Below are positions 1 to 9,285 of a DNA stretch of 64,000 bases, piece by piece. Both the position numbers and the translations under genes were made by a program. Numbering within the stretch: position 1 is the stretch's first letter; every line of letters begins with the position of its first letter. The notes below the pieces were generated by a model that was given only the letters and a program-made list of their open reading frames with translations, had not been told where the DNA came from and searched no databases. The DNA is from Puniceicoccaceae bacterium (GTDB taxonomy: Bacteria > Verrucomicrobiota > Verrucomicrobiia > Opitutales > Coraliomargaritaceae), in contig JAGYJE010000010.1 of the NCBI GenBank assembly GCA_018402305.1, forward strand, positions 56,452-120,451, in the 5' to 3' direction.

Positions 1-2547
1 CGTAAAGGTCTGATGGGCTCTCCAATCGACCAGATCGGTTGACCGCTCGACGGTATACTGCGTGCCAACGGCGAGGGTTCTCAGGTCGAGCGTGAGACCG
101 TTCCCCTGAAGTGCGATGCGGGCCCTTGGCGAAGCCGCAGGAATGCTGCGCGCCTGGACCGTGCGCCGGTAATCCAATCCGCCGTTGTTATCCCACACCT
201 CCTCATTTCCGGCATTGCGGGTCATGACTGCAAAACGGATCTCCGTGCCCGCCGGAAACGAGCCGAGATTCCCCCGCCAATCGTCGCGATCATTCGTGGA
301 TCCGTCGGCCTGCAAGGCAAGCTCGCTCCAGGTTTCTCCTCCGTCCGAGGAATAAACAATGCTGCCTCCGACCTGGATTCCAGCTGGGGTTGATTCGGTC
401 AGCACGATCAGATCCTGCCCTTCTTCTATGCTACTATCCGGGATACTGGTTCGGGTGTTTTCCATGCGGACGGGGGGCGGCGGGGCTCCCTCGGAAACGG
501 TAAAGCCATAGTTGGCTCCCCCGTTGCTGTCCCAGAGCTTATCGCCGTTCCCGTCCGTGAAATTGACGGCGTAGAGGACGGCGGTTTCCGGATCGAACGA
601 TCCAATCTGAACGTGCCAGGCATCACGTCCGGTGACGGTTCCATTTGCGGAGAAAGCGTGGTTGGTCCAATTGTTTCCCCCATCGGTCGAAACAATGACC
701 TCCCCGGATACGGCCTCGCCTGCGGGAGAGGTTTCCGAGTCGATCCACACAGTGGCTCCCGGCTCAACAGCCCCGTTTGCGGGCCAGTTTCTTGTATTCG
801 CAATCCGGAGACCGGGAGCTTCATTGATAAAGACCTTCACTCCTTTTCGCGGCACATCGAGACTCAATCCTCCGTTCCGAACGGTGGCCGTCTCGGTTGG
901 ACTCAAAAGGTTGGTAAAAACAGTGCCATCGGGAGAATCAACGGATGGCTGGGCCGATTGCTGATTCCAGTCCGTATTGAGGATGACCAGAGCCTCTTGA
1001 TTGTCGTATCGCCGCGTGAAAGCATAGATACCCTTGTTCTGGCTGGCCCAGCGTTCCTGAAAGCCTCCCCGTCGCAACGCGATATACTGATCGCGCGCCT
1101 CGTTGATCGCACCGATCAGGTCCTTGATCTCACTCGGAGATTCAAACTTGTTCCCGTGGGCATTCCCCCACTGGTAACCGAAATCCATCATATTCTCGCG
1201 TTGGTAGTCCCCATCACTGAGTCCGCGGTTTTCCCGTCCACCCTGATTGAAGCCATGCTCCGTTCCGTAGAGAATGGTGGGGATCGGGCTGGCGGTGTAG
1301 AGGAAGCCGACGGCAGGGCGAAGGGTATCCGCCCAGGTCTCCCCCTTCCGAAGACAAATCCGGTCGACGTCATGATTATCGAGAAAAGTAACCATCCGGG
1401 TGGCTGCCTCACCGAAGTGATCGAGGTGGGCGATGCGTCCCAACTGATCCGTTCCCCCCTCGTGTTCAAAAACGTTCTTTAGGGTCTGCATCATCGAAAA
1501 ATACATTACCGAATTGAAGGAATACCCCTCGTCGCGGGCGAATGGGATGTGATCGTTGTCGTTGTAGCTGAAATACTCGCCGAAGAGCAGGAAGTCATCT
1601 TTCCCGAGAGAAGCCGCGTGCTGGCGCATCTCATTCGCCCAATGCCGGATAAAGTCGAATTCGACATGTTTGATGGCGTCGACACGAAAGCCATCGCAGT
1701 CGGTGGCCTCGATGAGATGCTTGAAGGCGTTGATCAACTCCTGCTGCACGAATGGGTCGCTGGTCTTCAAGTCATCGGTTCCGACAAACGCTCCATAGAG
1801 GGACTCCGAATAGTCCCCCCAATTGATGATCCGCCCGTTGTTGTTGAAAAAGTAGGGCTGATCAAAAGGAGGCGCGTGACGAATGTTGCTGTTCCACCAA
1901 TTGAGGGAACCGCCTCCTCCATGGTGATAATAATCATCCCGCCCATCCCCCAGTCCGAGGAGATCGGCCAAGTGGTTCGGCACAACGTCAAGGATCACAT
2001 ACATCCCGGCATCATGAAGGGCATCGATCAAATCCTTTAGATCCTGAAAGGTCCCGAACATCGGTTCCACCCGGTAAAGATCGGTCGGATGGTAGGCGTG
2101 GTAAGGGGTGTAGCGCTTATCCACCCCCTGCTCGGTGCGCTGGACACTCGAGATCCAAACGGCCTTTACCCCCAGCTCCTGAAGATAGGGAATCCGATCC
2201 CGAATCCCCCGCCAGTCTCCGCCTTGCGCCAGGTGTCGGGCGTTCGCGTCCGCGCTGTTGTATTCATTATACCAGGGCTTGCCCTCCATTTGTTCTCCGT
2301 TCCAACCGTATCCCCACGCCATCTGGCGCGAAAAATTATTGGAGTGATCCCCATCCTCGAATCGATCCGTGAAGATCTGGTAGATATTCGTATCCCGCCA
2401 GTCCCCGGGACTCGGGTGGTAGGTGAACCCCGGATCGGTTTCGTGCCGGGGAACGAGAAGATAATCGTCCGCTGAACCAATCGAAGAAAGCACCGCAAGA
2501 GCCAATACGGTCAACAGCGAACGGATAGAAATAGATGATAATGTCAT
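1..2547 (-). CDS. Secreted GH13 alpha-amylase-like glycosidase, 3' end truncated by window edge
   Basis: Open minus frame from ATG at 2547 with no stop to position 1; absent from ORF track. My translation: MTLSSISIRSLLTVLALAVLSSIGSADDYLLV...DWRDTNIYQIFTDRFEDGDHSNN...GGDWRGIRDRIPYLQELGVKAVWISSVQ (GH13 start, signal peptide). The small ORFs listed here on both strands are off-frame. Confidence 0.88.
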   Translation of the reverse strand, partial: MTLSSISIRSLLTVLALAVLSSIGSADDYLLVPRHETDPGFTYHPSPGDWRDTNIYQIFTDRFEDGDHSNNFSRQMAWGYGWNGEQMEGKPWYNEYNSADANARHLAQGGDWRGIRDRIPYLQELGVKAVWISSVQRTEQGVDKRYTPYHAYHPTDLYRVEPMFGTFQDLKDLIDALHDAGMYVILDVVPNHLADLLGLGDGRDDYYHHGGGGSLNWWNSNIRHAPPFDQPYFFNNNGRIINWGDYSESLYGAFVGTDDLKTSDPFVQQELINAFKHLIEATDCDGFRVDAIKHVEFDFIRHWANEMRQHAASLGKDDFLLFGEYFSYNDNDHIPFARDEGYSFNSVMYFSMMQTLKNVFEHEGGTDQLGRIAHLDHFGEAATRMVTFLDNHDVDRICLRKGETWADTLRPAVGFLYTASPIPTILYGTEHGFNQGGRENRGLSDGDYQRENMMDFGYQWGNAHGNKFESPSEIKDLIGAINEARDQYIALRRGGFQERWASQNKGIYAFTRRYDNQEALVILNTDWNQQSAQPSVDSPDGTVFTNLLSPTETATVRNGGLSLDVPRKGVKVFINEAPGLRIANTRNWPANGAVEPGATVWIDSETSPAGEAVSGEVIVSTDGGNNWTNHAFSANGTVTGRDAWHVQIGSFDPETAVLYAVNFTDGNGDKLWDSNGGANYGFTVSEGAPPPPVRMENTRTSIPDSSIEEGQDLIVLTESTPAGIQVGGSIVYSSDGGETWSELALQADGSTNDRDDWRGNLGSFPAGTEIRFAVMTRNAGNEEVWDNNGGLDYRRTVQARSIPAASPRARIALQGNGLTLDLRTLAVGTQYTVERSTDLVDWRAHQTFT

Positions 2548-2706
2548 TGAGGTCTATGGGGCGAAATAAAACACCCCGGACGCTAAACGAGGTGCTGTGA
2601 AACAACAGGGCCCCATCATTCGACAGTTGCACGCCCCCCTCTCTGGCAGCCATCTGGACGGGGCCTTTCGGCATAGTTCCACGCGGCGGAGAAGTAATTT
2701 GTGGGT

Positions 2707-2720
2707 GTCCACAATTTGTC
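2707..2720. repeat. GTCCACAATTTGTC direct repeat, copy 1
   Basis: Exact 14-mer, also at 3561-3574; copy 1 sits in a small hairpin TTGTGG-GTGT-CCACAA. Confidence 0.8.
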
Positions 2721-2747
2721 CTTCGCTATCAGTCAAGCCAGCCAGCG

Positions 2748-3173
2748 TCAAGGGAGCGACAGCGTGTCATCCGGCCAGGCGCGGCTGAGTGCTTTATCGC
2801 GTGTGACCAAGGTATGGCCGTGTGCCCGGGCCGTCTGGATCAACCAAAAATCCATGACTTGGCGATGCCCGGAGGCTCGATCAAAAATCTCTCCGATTGG
2901 CCGCTTGGCACCGATCAGTATCCGTCCCGGGTGCTTTCCCGCCAACTCGGTCTCAACAGCGCGTCGCGCCAAGGCCCCATCCAAAATGCCACGTCCGAGA
3001 ATTGTCGGGTTCATGAGTAGACGCATGGCGGCAAGGTAGGTCTCCATTGCAATTGCCCAACCCATCGGCTTGTTGGCATCCAGCCAAGCGCGCGCGTCGA
3101 TATGCGCCACGTGCCCCTCGTAAAGAGCGGCAAAAAACACGTCGTTGTCGAGCGCATAGGGCATCGGTGCCAT
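2748..3173 (-). CDS. PIN-domain (VapC-like) toxin
   Basis: MPYALDNDVFFAALYEG...DFWLIQTARAHGHTLVTRDKAL: PIN acidic residues; start overlaps stop of upstream antitoxin (TAATG). Confidence 0.8.
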   Translation of the reverse strand: MAPMPYALDNDVFFAALYEGHVAHIDARAWLDANKPMGWAIAMETYLAAMRLLMNPTILGRGILDGALARRAVETELAGKHPGRILIGAKRPIGEIFDRASGHRQVMDFWLIQTARAHGHTLVTRDKALSRAWPDDTLSLP

Positions 3174-3424
3174 TATACCACGTCTAAGGCTGCCGCGACA
3201 TCCTCGGAGCGGACCGTCGGCAGTTGCTTGTCACGTTTCACGACAACACGACCCGTTTTCAAGTCCACCTGCGCGGGAGCATTGGGCATCCCGGCATAAA
3301 CCTCGCGGACCGCGTAGCTAACAAGACTGCTCAGCGATGCCTTCCGTCGACCGCCACGGGTCGCGGACTCCTGGCGCAAGAGCGCGGCGACATCATCGGG
3401 TAATTCGAGCGTTGTTTTCATCAA
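3173..3424 (-). CDS. Ribbon-helix-helix-type antitoxin
   Basis: MKTTLELPDDVAALLRQESATRGGRRKASLSSLVSYAVREV, directly upstream of PIN toxin. Confidence 0.7.
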   Translation of the reverse strand: MMKTTLELPDDVAALLRQESATRGGRRKASLSSLVSYAVREVYAGMPNAPAQVDLKTGRVVVKRDKQLPTVRSEDVAAALDVV

Positions 3425-3560
3425 TGTATGGTTTTATGGTTATATGGTGAAATGATTCCGTCAAGCCGTTTCCGATCCGCATTGCATGACATTTTAAGCA
3501 TTTTAAGAACACCCACTTTCCAGAGCATGGCGAGTTCACTGAACGACCGGATTGATGGGA

Positions 3561-3574
3561 GTCCACAATTTGTC
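3561..3574. repeat. GTCCACAATTTGTC direct repeat, copy 2
   Basis: Exact match to 2707-2720. Confidence 0.8.
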
Positions 3575-3581
3575 ACTAAGT

Positions 3582-4382
3582 TTAATTTTCCTCAATGATA
3601 AAGAGGCTGTCAAACAGACCCACATTGGCTTGCACCTGGTCGATTTCCACCCGCAAGCTTGCCTTCCCCGCCTGGTAATAATCGACGGAATGAGGCAACC
3701 AGACGCCATGAACAGATTTAAAATCGTCATAGCGCACGCGTTTTAAATACCCGCCCTTCGCTTGGGACTCGCCGATGGCCTGTTGGACTATCTGAAAATG
3801 CTCGGCACTCAGCCAAATGTAATCGTAGGCATACCCGGCGGCTGGCAGCACCCGGACCCGGATTGCGGACGCCTCCCCGACTGACTCAAGGGACTCGACC
3901 ACAAAATAATCATCGCGCGCGGCATATTGATAAAACACCCCGCCGATCTGACTATCCGCGCGCACCTCTGGTAAGACCCCGGCGTCCAGATCGATTACTT
4001 CTATCTGACCGTCAGATGATTCAATATGCTGGTAAGCCTGGTGCCCATCATAGATCAATACGGTCACCAAGCCCGGATGTTCGGTGACCATTCGCATGCG
4101 ATTGGGACGCTTTCGATACAGGGTGAAAACGCTCCCTGCTCCCTTGCTTTGCTCGACTTGGTTTGCCTGGGGTAGACGCATCCGCCCTTTGATCCGCAAG
4201 GATTGAATTGATTCAATCCCCAAGCGGCCTCCATTGGCGTCAAGGTGCCCCTGATACAGAGCCCGTAAGGTCGGCAGCTCAGCCGGCGCCCCGTTTTCCC
4301 CAGATTGAACCTTTCCCGGAAGCGCCACTGCCACCAAGCAAGCAAGCAGGGACCACGGTAGTCTGACAACTAGATGCCCCAC
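3582..4382 (-). CDS. Exported LolA/outer-membrane lipoprotein-sorting-like protein
   Basis: Signal peptide; RIKGRM...RKRPNRMRMVTEHPG...FKSVHGVWLPHSVDYY pattern; resembles the protein at 56935-57684. Confidence 0.55.
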   Translation of the reverse strand: MGHLVVRLPWSLLACLVAVALPGKVQSGENGAPAELPTLRALYQGHLDANGGRLGIESIQSLRIKGRMRLPQANQVEQSKGAGSVFTLYRKRPNRMRMVTEHPGLVTVLIYDGHQAYQHIESSDGQIEVIDLDAGVLPEVRADSQIGGVFYQYAARDDYFVVESLESVGEASAIRVRVLPAAGYAYDYIWLSAEHFQIVQQAIGESQAKGGYLKRVRYDDFKSVHGVWLPHSVDYYQAGKASLRVEIDQVQANVGLFDSLFIIEEN

Positions 4383-4431
4383 CCTGCTATCAGGATATGC
4401 CCTGAGAATTTAATTTCCATATCGATACACG

Positions 4432-4908
4432 CTACAATCGGCGGCGAGTCACTGCGAAGCTCAGCGCAAGGAAGCCCGAAACCACGCCGTAGTCAAAGGA
4501 AACAGTGATGGGGCTCGAGAGCCCCAGGTTGCTCGTTAAATTCGCCGTCAGTAAGGGTAAATCAGCCCGCTCTGCTAAAGAAACCACCGTGTTGACGCCC
4601 TGTAAAGCATTGCCAAAGCGTAAAGCCTTCTCTGTTACATTCGCACCGCCATCTGTCTGAATCATTTTAGCCGTGCGACCTCCCGGAGGATCGAACGCTT
4701 CGTTAAGCGTCCATGACCCGACGGCGGTGCCGGCATTGAGATTTGCCTCGCTGATCGGCGCCCCATAGCCGTTGCTCCCACCAAGATTTGCAACGGTCGT
4801 GCCATCAAAATCGGAAAAAAACGCAATCGCCGCACGGCCCTCATGAATCATCAGGACGGTCAAGAGGGCGACGGATGCCGCGGTCAACTTTTTGATAGAG
4901 TCTGCCAT
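4432..4908 (-). CDS. Exported protein with PEP-CTERM-like tail lacking the PEP motif (possible deletion product)
   Basis: N-terminal signal, beta-sandwich-like ...ITVSFDYG joined directly to VVSGFLALSFAVTRRRL (TM plus Arg cluster). Confidence 0.5.
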   Translation of the reverse strand: MADSIKKLTAASVALLTVLMIHEGRAAIAFFSDFDGTTVANLGGSNGYGAPISEANLNAGTAVGSWTLNEAFDPPGGRTAKMIQTDGGANVTEKALRFGNALQGVNTVVSLAERADLPLLTANLTSNLGLSSPITVSFDYGVVSGFLALSFAVTRRRL

Positions 4909-5068
4909 ACTGACTTAGAAACCAGCCCTGACGGCTCTTAATTAGTCTGGCAACACAAAATCGGCATAGGTTTTGAAAAAGCCTGCATTCTCGCTCGTAT
5001 CCGCAGGGCTGGGACCAGGCCAATAGGAACCATTCAGAAGTTAGGGGAAGAACCCGACTCGGCGGGCA

Positions 5069-7126
5069 TTAAAATGCTTCGCTGCGGGCCGTGGACTTGG
5101 CCTTCGCGCCGATAAGGTTTTTGGTGATGTCCTGATCCTGCTTGAGCAACATAAAGCGCTGGCGGCGCCCTTTTTTCTCGGCCTTTCGCTGCGCGATTTT
5201 GAAGCCGAGCTTCAGTAATGTTGCTCCACCCGGGAGGCGCTTGCTCAGCCAAAATTTCAGCATGCGCTTGCGAATGGGACCGAGAAACCGCTGAATCAAC
5301 TCATCCGAAAAGGCCACGAAGACGACCGAACTGCCCGGGCTGCCCTGGCGGGCCGCGCGGCCTTTGAGCTGGCGGTCGATCCGGGCAGACTCGTGCCCCT
5401 CGGTCAAAATGACGTGAAGCCCGCCGCAATTGGCCGCGCCTGGCCCGAGCCGGATGTCGGTTCCCCGACCGGCCATATTCGTCGCGATGGTGATGGTCTG
5501 TAGATCGCCCGCCCGGAGTACGATTTCGGCCTCCTGCTCATGGCGGACAGCGTTGAGAATCGTATACACCATACCGCGCCCCTGCAGGAGCCGCCCCAGG
5601 CGCTCACTGGCATCAACGCTTCGTGTGCCCACCAGTATAGGACGTCCTCGGCGGTGCTGTTGATCGATCTCCTCCACCACCGCGGCCCACTTGGCATCCT
5701 CACTGTAAAAGAGCCGCAGGGGGGCGTCTTCCCGAATGTTTGGCTTATAGTGGGGTACCTCGACCAGTGAGATCCCATAAATGCGCCAAAACTCGCGCCA
5801 GGACTCGCGGGCGGTGCCGGAGATACCGGCCAGATGGTTGAAGTAGCGGTAGAAATTTTGGAAGCTTAACCGGGCCAAGGTTTCTGAAGGTTCCGAAACC
5901 TCCGTCGCCTCCTTGGCTTCCACGGCCTGGTGTAGCCCCAGTCGCCAACTGCGTCCGGGCATGAGGCGCCCTGTATACTCGTCGACGATAACGACCTTCC
6001 CGTCGATCATGACATATTGCTTGTCCCGTAGAAAGAAGTGCCGTGCCTGCAGTGACTGCTGGACGAGGTCCATGACCCAATCCTGCGCGTTTAACAAGCC
6101 GGTCTTATCCTCACACCACTCAGCGATCAGCTTGCGCCCGGCTTCGTTGATGGTGATCTCCTTTTCACGCTCATTGACTGCATAGTGCTCGCCGGGCAAA
6201 AGGCCGGCAGCGCAGCGGTCCGCCGCGATACAGGCCGTTTTCATGGCCTCATTTTCCGCATGCCGGCTGATAATCAGCGGGGTGGCGGCTTCGTCGATGA
6301 GTTGATTGTCCACTTCGTCGACAATCGCGGTGTGCAAGCCGCGCAGGACAGCGCCCTGTCCGGAATAATGCCGCCCGAGCAGATAAATCATCGCTCGCCG
6401 GTGGGCGTCCGAATAGGGCCCCAGCGCGATTTGATCGCGCAGATAATCAGCCACCAATTCCTTGCCGGTGCAATAAACCACCCCGGCCTGATAGGTCATG
6501 CGCCGCTCGGGCGGGGTCATTTCTGCACGGACCGAGGCCACCCCCAGCCCGCACAGTTGATAAAAACGACTAAAGTCAGCCGCGTCCCGTTGGGCCAGAT
6601 AATCATTGGCTGTGATGACGTGACAGGGCTTGCCCGACCAGCCCGCGGCCGCTGCGGCCAGGGCAATTGTCAGCGTCTTGCCCTCACCGGTGGCCATTTC
6701 CACAAGGGCACCTTCACTGATGGCCAGTGCCCCCATGATCTGTGTGGGATAAGCCCTCAGGTGCAGGGTCCGTCGGGCGGCTTCCACCAGACACGGCATG
6801 GCCGCTTCCACACCTGCTCCCCAGCGAGCCCCCAATCGTTTGATACGGGCACGATGCGTCCGCATGGCCTCCTTAAACTCGTGTTCGTGCCAGGCTTCGC
6901 TTTGCCGGCAAAGGGCTTCCAGCTCAAGGGCTTTTGCCCAAAGGCGCTGGCTGCGCGAGCGCCGGGATTCCCAAGCGCCCGCACAATCATGCCAGAGCCC
7001 GTCCAGTCCAGCGGGCACCGGATCGACTGGACGAATCTCCGTGCGCAGGGCCTCACTGCGCGGCGGGATAAATTTGTGCCGCCCCTCACGGCCCGCCATT
7101 CCCGCTTCTATGCCCGGTTTTTCCAT
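5069..7126 (-). CDS. SecA-like ATPase, short accessory form
   Basis: MATGEGKTLTIALA, ITANDYLAQRDA, DEVDNQLIDEAATPLIIS, ISGTARESWREFWRIYG, ATNMAGRGTDIRLG, LKGRAARQGSPGSS; ends near AQRKAEKKGRRQRFMLLKQDQD, no C-terminal zinc-binding tail. Confidence 0.9.
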   Translation of the reverse strand: MEKPGIEAGMAGREGRHKFIPPRSEALRTEIRPVDPVPAGLDGLWHDCAGAWESRRSRSQRLWAKALELEALCRQSEAWHEHEFKEAMRTHRARIKRLGARWGAGVEAAMPCLVEAARRTLHLRAYPTQIMGALAISEGALVEMATGEGKTLTIALAAAAAGWSGKPCHVITANDYLAQRDAADFSRFYQLCGLGVASVRAEMTPPERRMTYQAGVVYCTGKELVADYLRDQIALGPYSDAHRRAMIYLLGRHYSGQGAVLRGLHTAIVDEVDNQLIDEAATPLIISRHAENEAMKTACIAADRCAAGLLPGEHYAVNEREKEITINEAGRKLIAEWCEDKTGLLNAQDWVMDLVQQSLQARHFFLRDKQYVMIDGKVVIVDEYTGRLMPGRSWRLGLHQAVEAKEATEVSEPSETLARLSFQNFYRYFNHLAGISGTARESWREFWRIYGISLVEVPHYKPNIREDAPLRLFYSEDAKWAAVVEEIDQQHRRGRPILVGTRSVDASERLGRLLQGRGMVYTILNAVRHEQEAEIVLRAGDLQTITIATNMAGRGTDIRLGPGAANCGGLHVILTEGHESARIDRQLKGRAARQGSPGSSVVFVAFSDELIQRFLGPIRKRMLKFWLSKRLPGGATLLKLGFKIAQRKAEKKGRRQRFMLLKQDQDITKNLIGAKAKSTARSEAF

Positions 7127-7132
7127 ATGCCT

Positions 7133-9277
7133 TTAGAACATGAATCGCTTCTGCACGGCTTGTCGAAGCGCACGATACCACTGAAAGGCGTAGGGCTCGT
7201 TGGCCACCCGGAAACGGACGACCCCCACCCGACTATGCCGCAAGACACTCGCTGTATCCGGCAGCTTTGAAATCACTAAGAAGAAGGGCTCAACCGTCCG
7301 CACTCCGTCCGGATCATCGTCGCGCACTTGCACCGGGCCCATACCTCGCCAGCCCAAGGCCGGACTGGGCAAATATTCCTGCTGCCCGGGCACGATGGAC
7401 CAGGCAGTGGGTTCAACCAGCGCCCCCGCGCTGCCCGGAAAGCGGACAGTGGCCGAGCGCAACTCTTGATTAAACAAAAGGTTTGAGTGCTTTTGCGGAA
7501 CAATCGCATAAAACAACCAATCACCCTCCGAAACGATCTCGCCAATGGTCTCGCCCCGCGCCAACCAGCGCTGATAATTTTCCGCGGGTTGAATCGAGGC
7601 GTAGGCGCCGCCAATCGGGGCCCGTATTTCCATGGCGGCCTCTTCCTCCTGCAGCTCGATGATGCGCAGATCCAAAGCCGCCCGGCGCTGCCGCAGAACG
7701 TCTGCGCCAATACCCGCGCGGGCCAACTGCACCCGCTCCATATGGGCCAATTCCGCCGCTTCCGCCTCCAATCGCTGCCGCTGCATCGCCAACTCCGGAT
7801 TGGAGAGGCGCATCAAAACCTGCCCGGCCTCAACCGTTTGCCCGATCATTCCACGCGACTCGACCACGCCCCGACCGCGCACCGTTAAAAACTCGGCGTT
7901 TTCCGCAAACAACACCCCGGGCGCACGGAAGTACCGCGGCGCGGGGACGACTGCCAAAAGGATAAACAAAGCACCCAGAGTGAGCACCGTGACCGCATAG
8001 GCACGGGTCCGCACCCGCTCAATGCGCGGCTCCGTAAAGAGGAACTTGACGCCTTTGAATAGGGGGATGACGAATAGGCCCACAATCGTTAGAACGGCCG
8101 CGAGGAAACCGAGCCCCAGATACCGGTCGGCCACGAACATAATGATGACGTAGGTGATGTAGAGCCGGAAGAGCCAACTGGCCACCCCGAAAGAGCCCAG
8201 CCAAATCGAGTCTGCACGGCTGGTCGCGGGACTCTGCGAATGCTTGCCCCCGAAGGCATAGCGCTCCACCCAGTGCCCGAGTTGCTTCATCCCCCGCGGT
8301 TGCAGGTTGGGCGTATCCGTCAGGTCGGAAAGAATGTAATAGCCGTCAAACTTCAGCAGGGGGTTGATATTAAACAAAATCGTCGAAACGGAGGCGACGA
8401 CCATGAGATTGTAGCACCAGGCGTTAAGCAGACCCGGCCCGGTCGAGGCCCAGATAAAAGTCGCAATCGCTGCCAGGATCAACTCCACCAGCATCCCGCT
8501 GGCACCGACAAAGACTCGTTTCCAGCGCTCGCGAAAGGCCCAGGCCGCGGTCGCATCGACGTAGGGAATCGGCGTAAACACCAGAAAGGTGATCCCCATC
8601 ACGTGGACCTCGCCGCCAAAACGCTTGACGGCATAGCCGTGGCCAAACTCGTGCACGAGCTTGGCGATGACGAATGCGACCAGAAGCAGTGGTAAATTGG
8701 CCGGGTCGAGCACACCCTGCCGCCCACTAAAGAGCTGCTCCCAGTTCGAGACCACCACCCCGATGGCTGAGCCCACCAAAAGCAACCAGGCCAGGACCCC
8801 CGGCACGGAGAAAAGCGGACGCAGAAAAGGCATCGTCCGGGTGAGAAAGGCATCGGGATCAAATAGAGGAATCCGCAGAAAGAAAATGCCGAAGAGGCGG
8901 GCCTTCCATTCCCGTGCGTGGCGTTTTTTCTGCCGCTCGAAAAGCTGCGCCACATCCGCCGGGAAGTCGGAAACGATCAGATTACTTTGATACAGGCTGG
9001 AAAGGATTTGAATCGCCTCGGTCTGCCCAGGAGCATTGCCCCCCCGGGCGTCGAGGCACTGCTGCCAGACCTCGTCCACGGTCTGGGTGCCATCGAGGCG
9101 GGCGATAAAATCCCAGGCCTCGGGCCGAAAGCGGAAAAACTGATCGCCGTAAAGATCGTTGGCCACATACCAGAGCTCGCCCCGGAAAAACTGCTTGCGC
9201 ACCCGCACCGACGGACGCAGGCGGATTTTCTGCGCGGCCACGCGGTGCCAGGATTCACTGAATAATTTGCGTTCCAT
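7133..9277 (-). CDS. PqqD-like N-terminus + M50 site-2-protease-like membrane metallopeptidase + HlyD/biotinyl-lipoyl domain
   Basis: FRGELWYVANDLYGDQFFRFRPEAWDFIARLDGTQTVDEVWQQCLD (PqqD-like); AKLVHEFGHGYAVKRFGG (HExxH); NINPLLKFDGYYILSD; C-terminal HlyD-type coiled coil. Confidence 0.85.
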   Translation of the reverse strand: MERKLFSESWHRVAAQKIRLRPSVRVRKQFFRGELWYVANDLYGDQFFRFRPEAWDFIARLDGTQTVDEVWQQCLDARGGNAPGQTEAIQILSSLYQSNLIVSDFPADVAQLFERQKKRHAREWKARLFGIFFLRIPLFDPDAFLTRTMPFLRPLFSVPGVLAWLLLVGSAIGVVVSNWEQLFSGRQGVLDPANLPLLLVAFVIAKLVHEFGHGYAVKRFGGEVHVMGITFLVFTPIPYVDATAAWAFRERWKRVFVGASGMLVELILAAIATFIWASTGPGLLNAWCYNLMVVASVSTILFNINPLLKFDGYYILSDLTDTPNLQPRGMKQLGHWVERYAFGGKHSQSPATSRADSIWLGSFGVASWLFRLYITYVIIMFVADRYLGLGFLAAVLTIVGLFVIPLFKGVKFLFTEPRIERVRTRAYAVTVLTLGALFILLAVVPAPRYFRAPGVLFAENAEFLTVRGRGVVESRGMIGQTVEAGQVLMRLSNPELAMQRQRLEAEAAELAHMERVQLARAGIGADVLRQRRAALDLRIIELQEEEAAMEIRAPIGGAYASIQPAENYQRWLARGETIGEIVSEGDWLFYAIVPQKHSNLLFNQELRSATVRFPGSAGALVEPTAWSIVPGQQEYLPSPALGWRGMGPVQVRDDDPDGVRTVEPFFLVISKLPDTASVLRHSRVGVVRFRVANEPYAFQWYRALRQAVQKRFMF

Positions 9278-9285
9278 AGCCCCGC

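Noticed and set aside
613-1482. 289-aa plus-strand ORF at the left edge
   Set aside because: Antisense to the GH13 gene that the track missed.
2089-2674. Small ORFs on both strands around the GH13 N-terminus
   Set aside because: Off-frame relative to the minus GH13 frame; ORF 2336-2674 even runs in from upstream non-coding DNA.
6185-7270. 361-aa plus-strand ORF opposite the SecA-like gene
   Set aside because: Antisense shadow; the minus frame has full SecA motifs and the plus product looks non-coding in composition.
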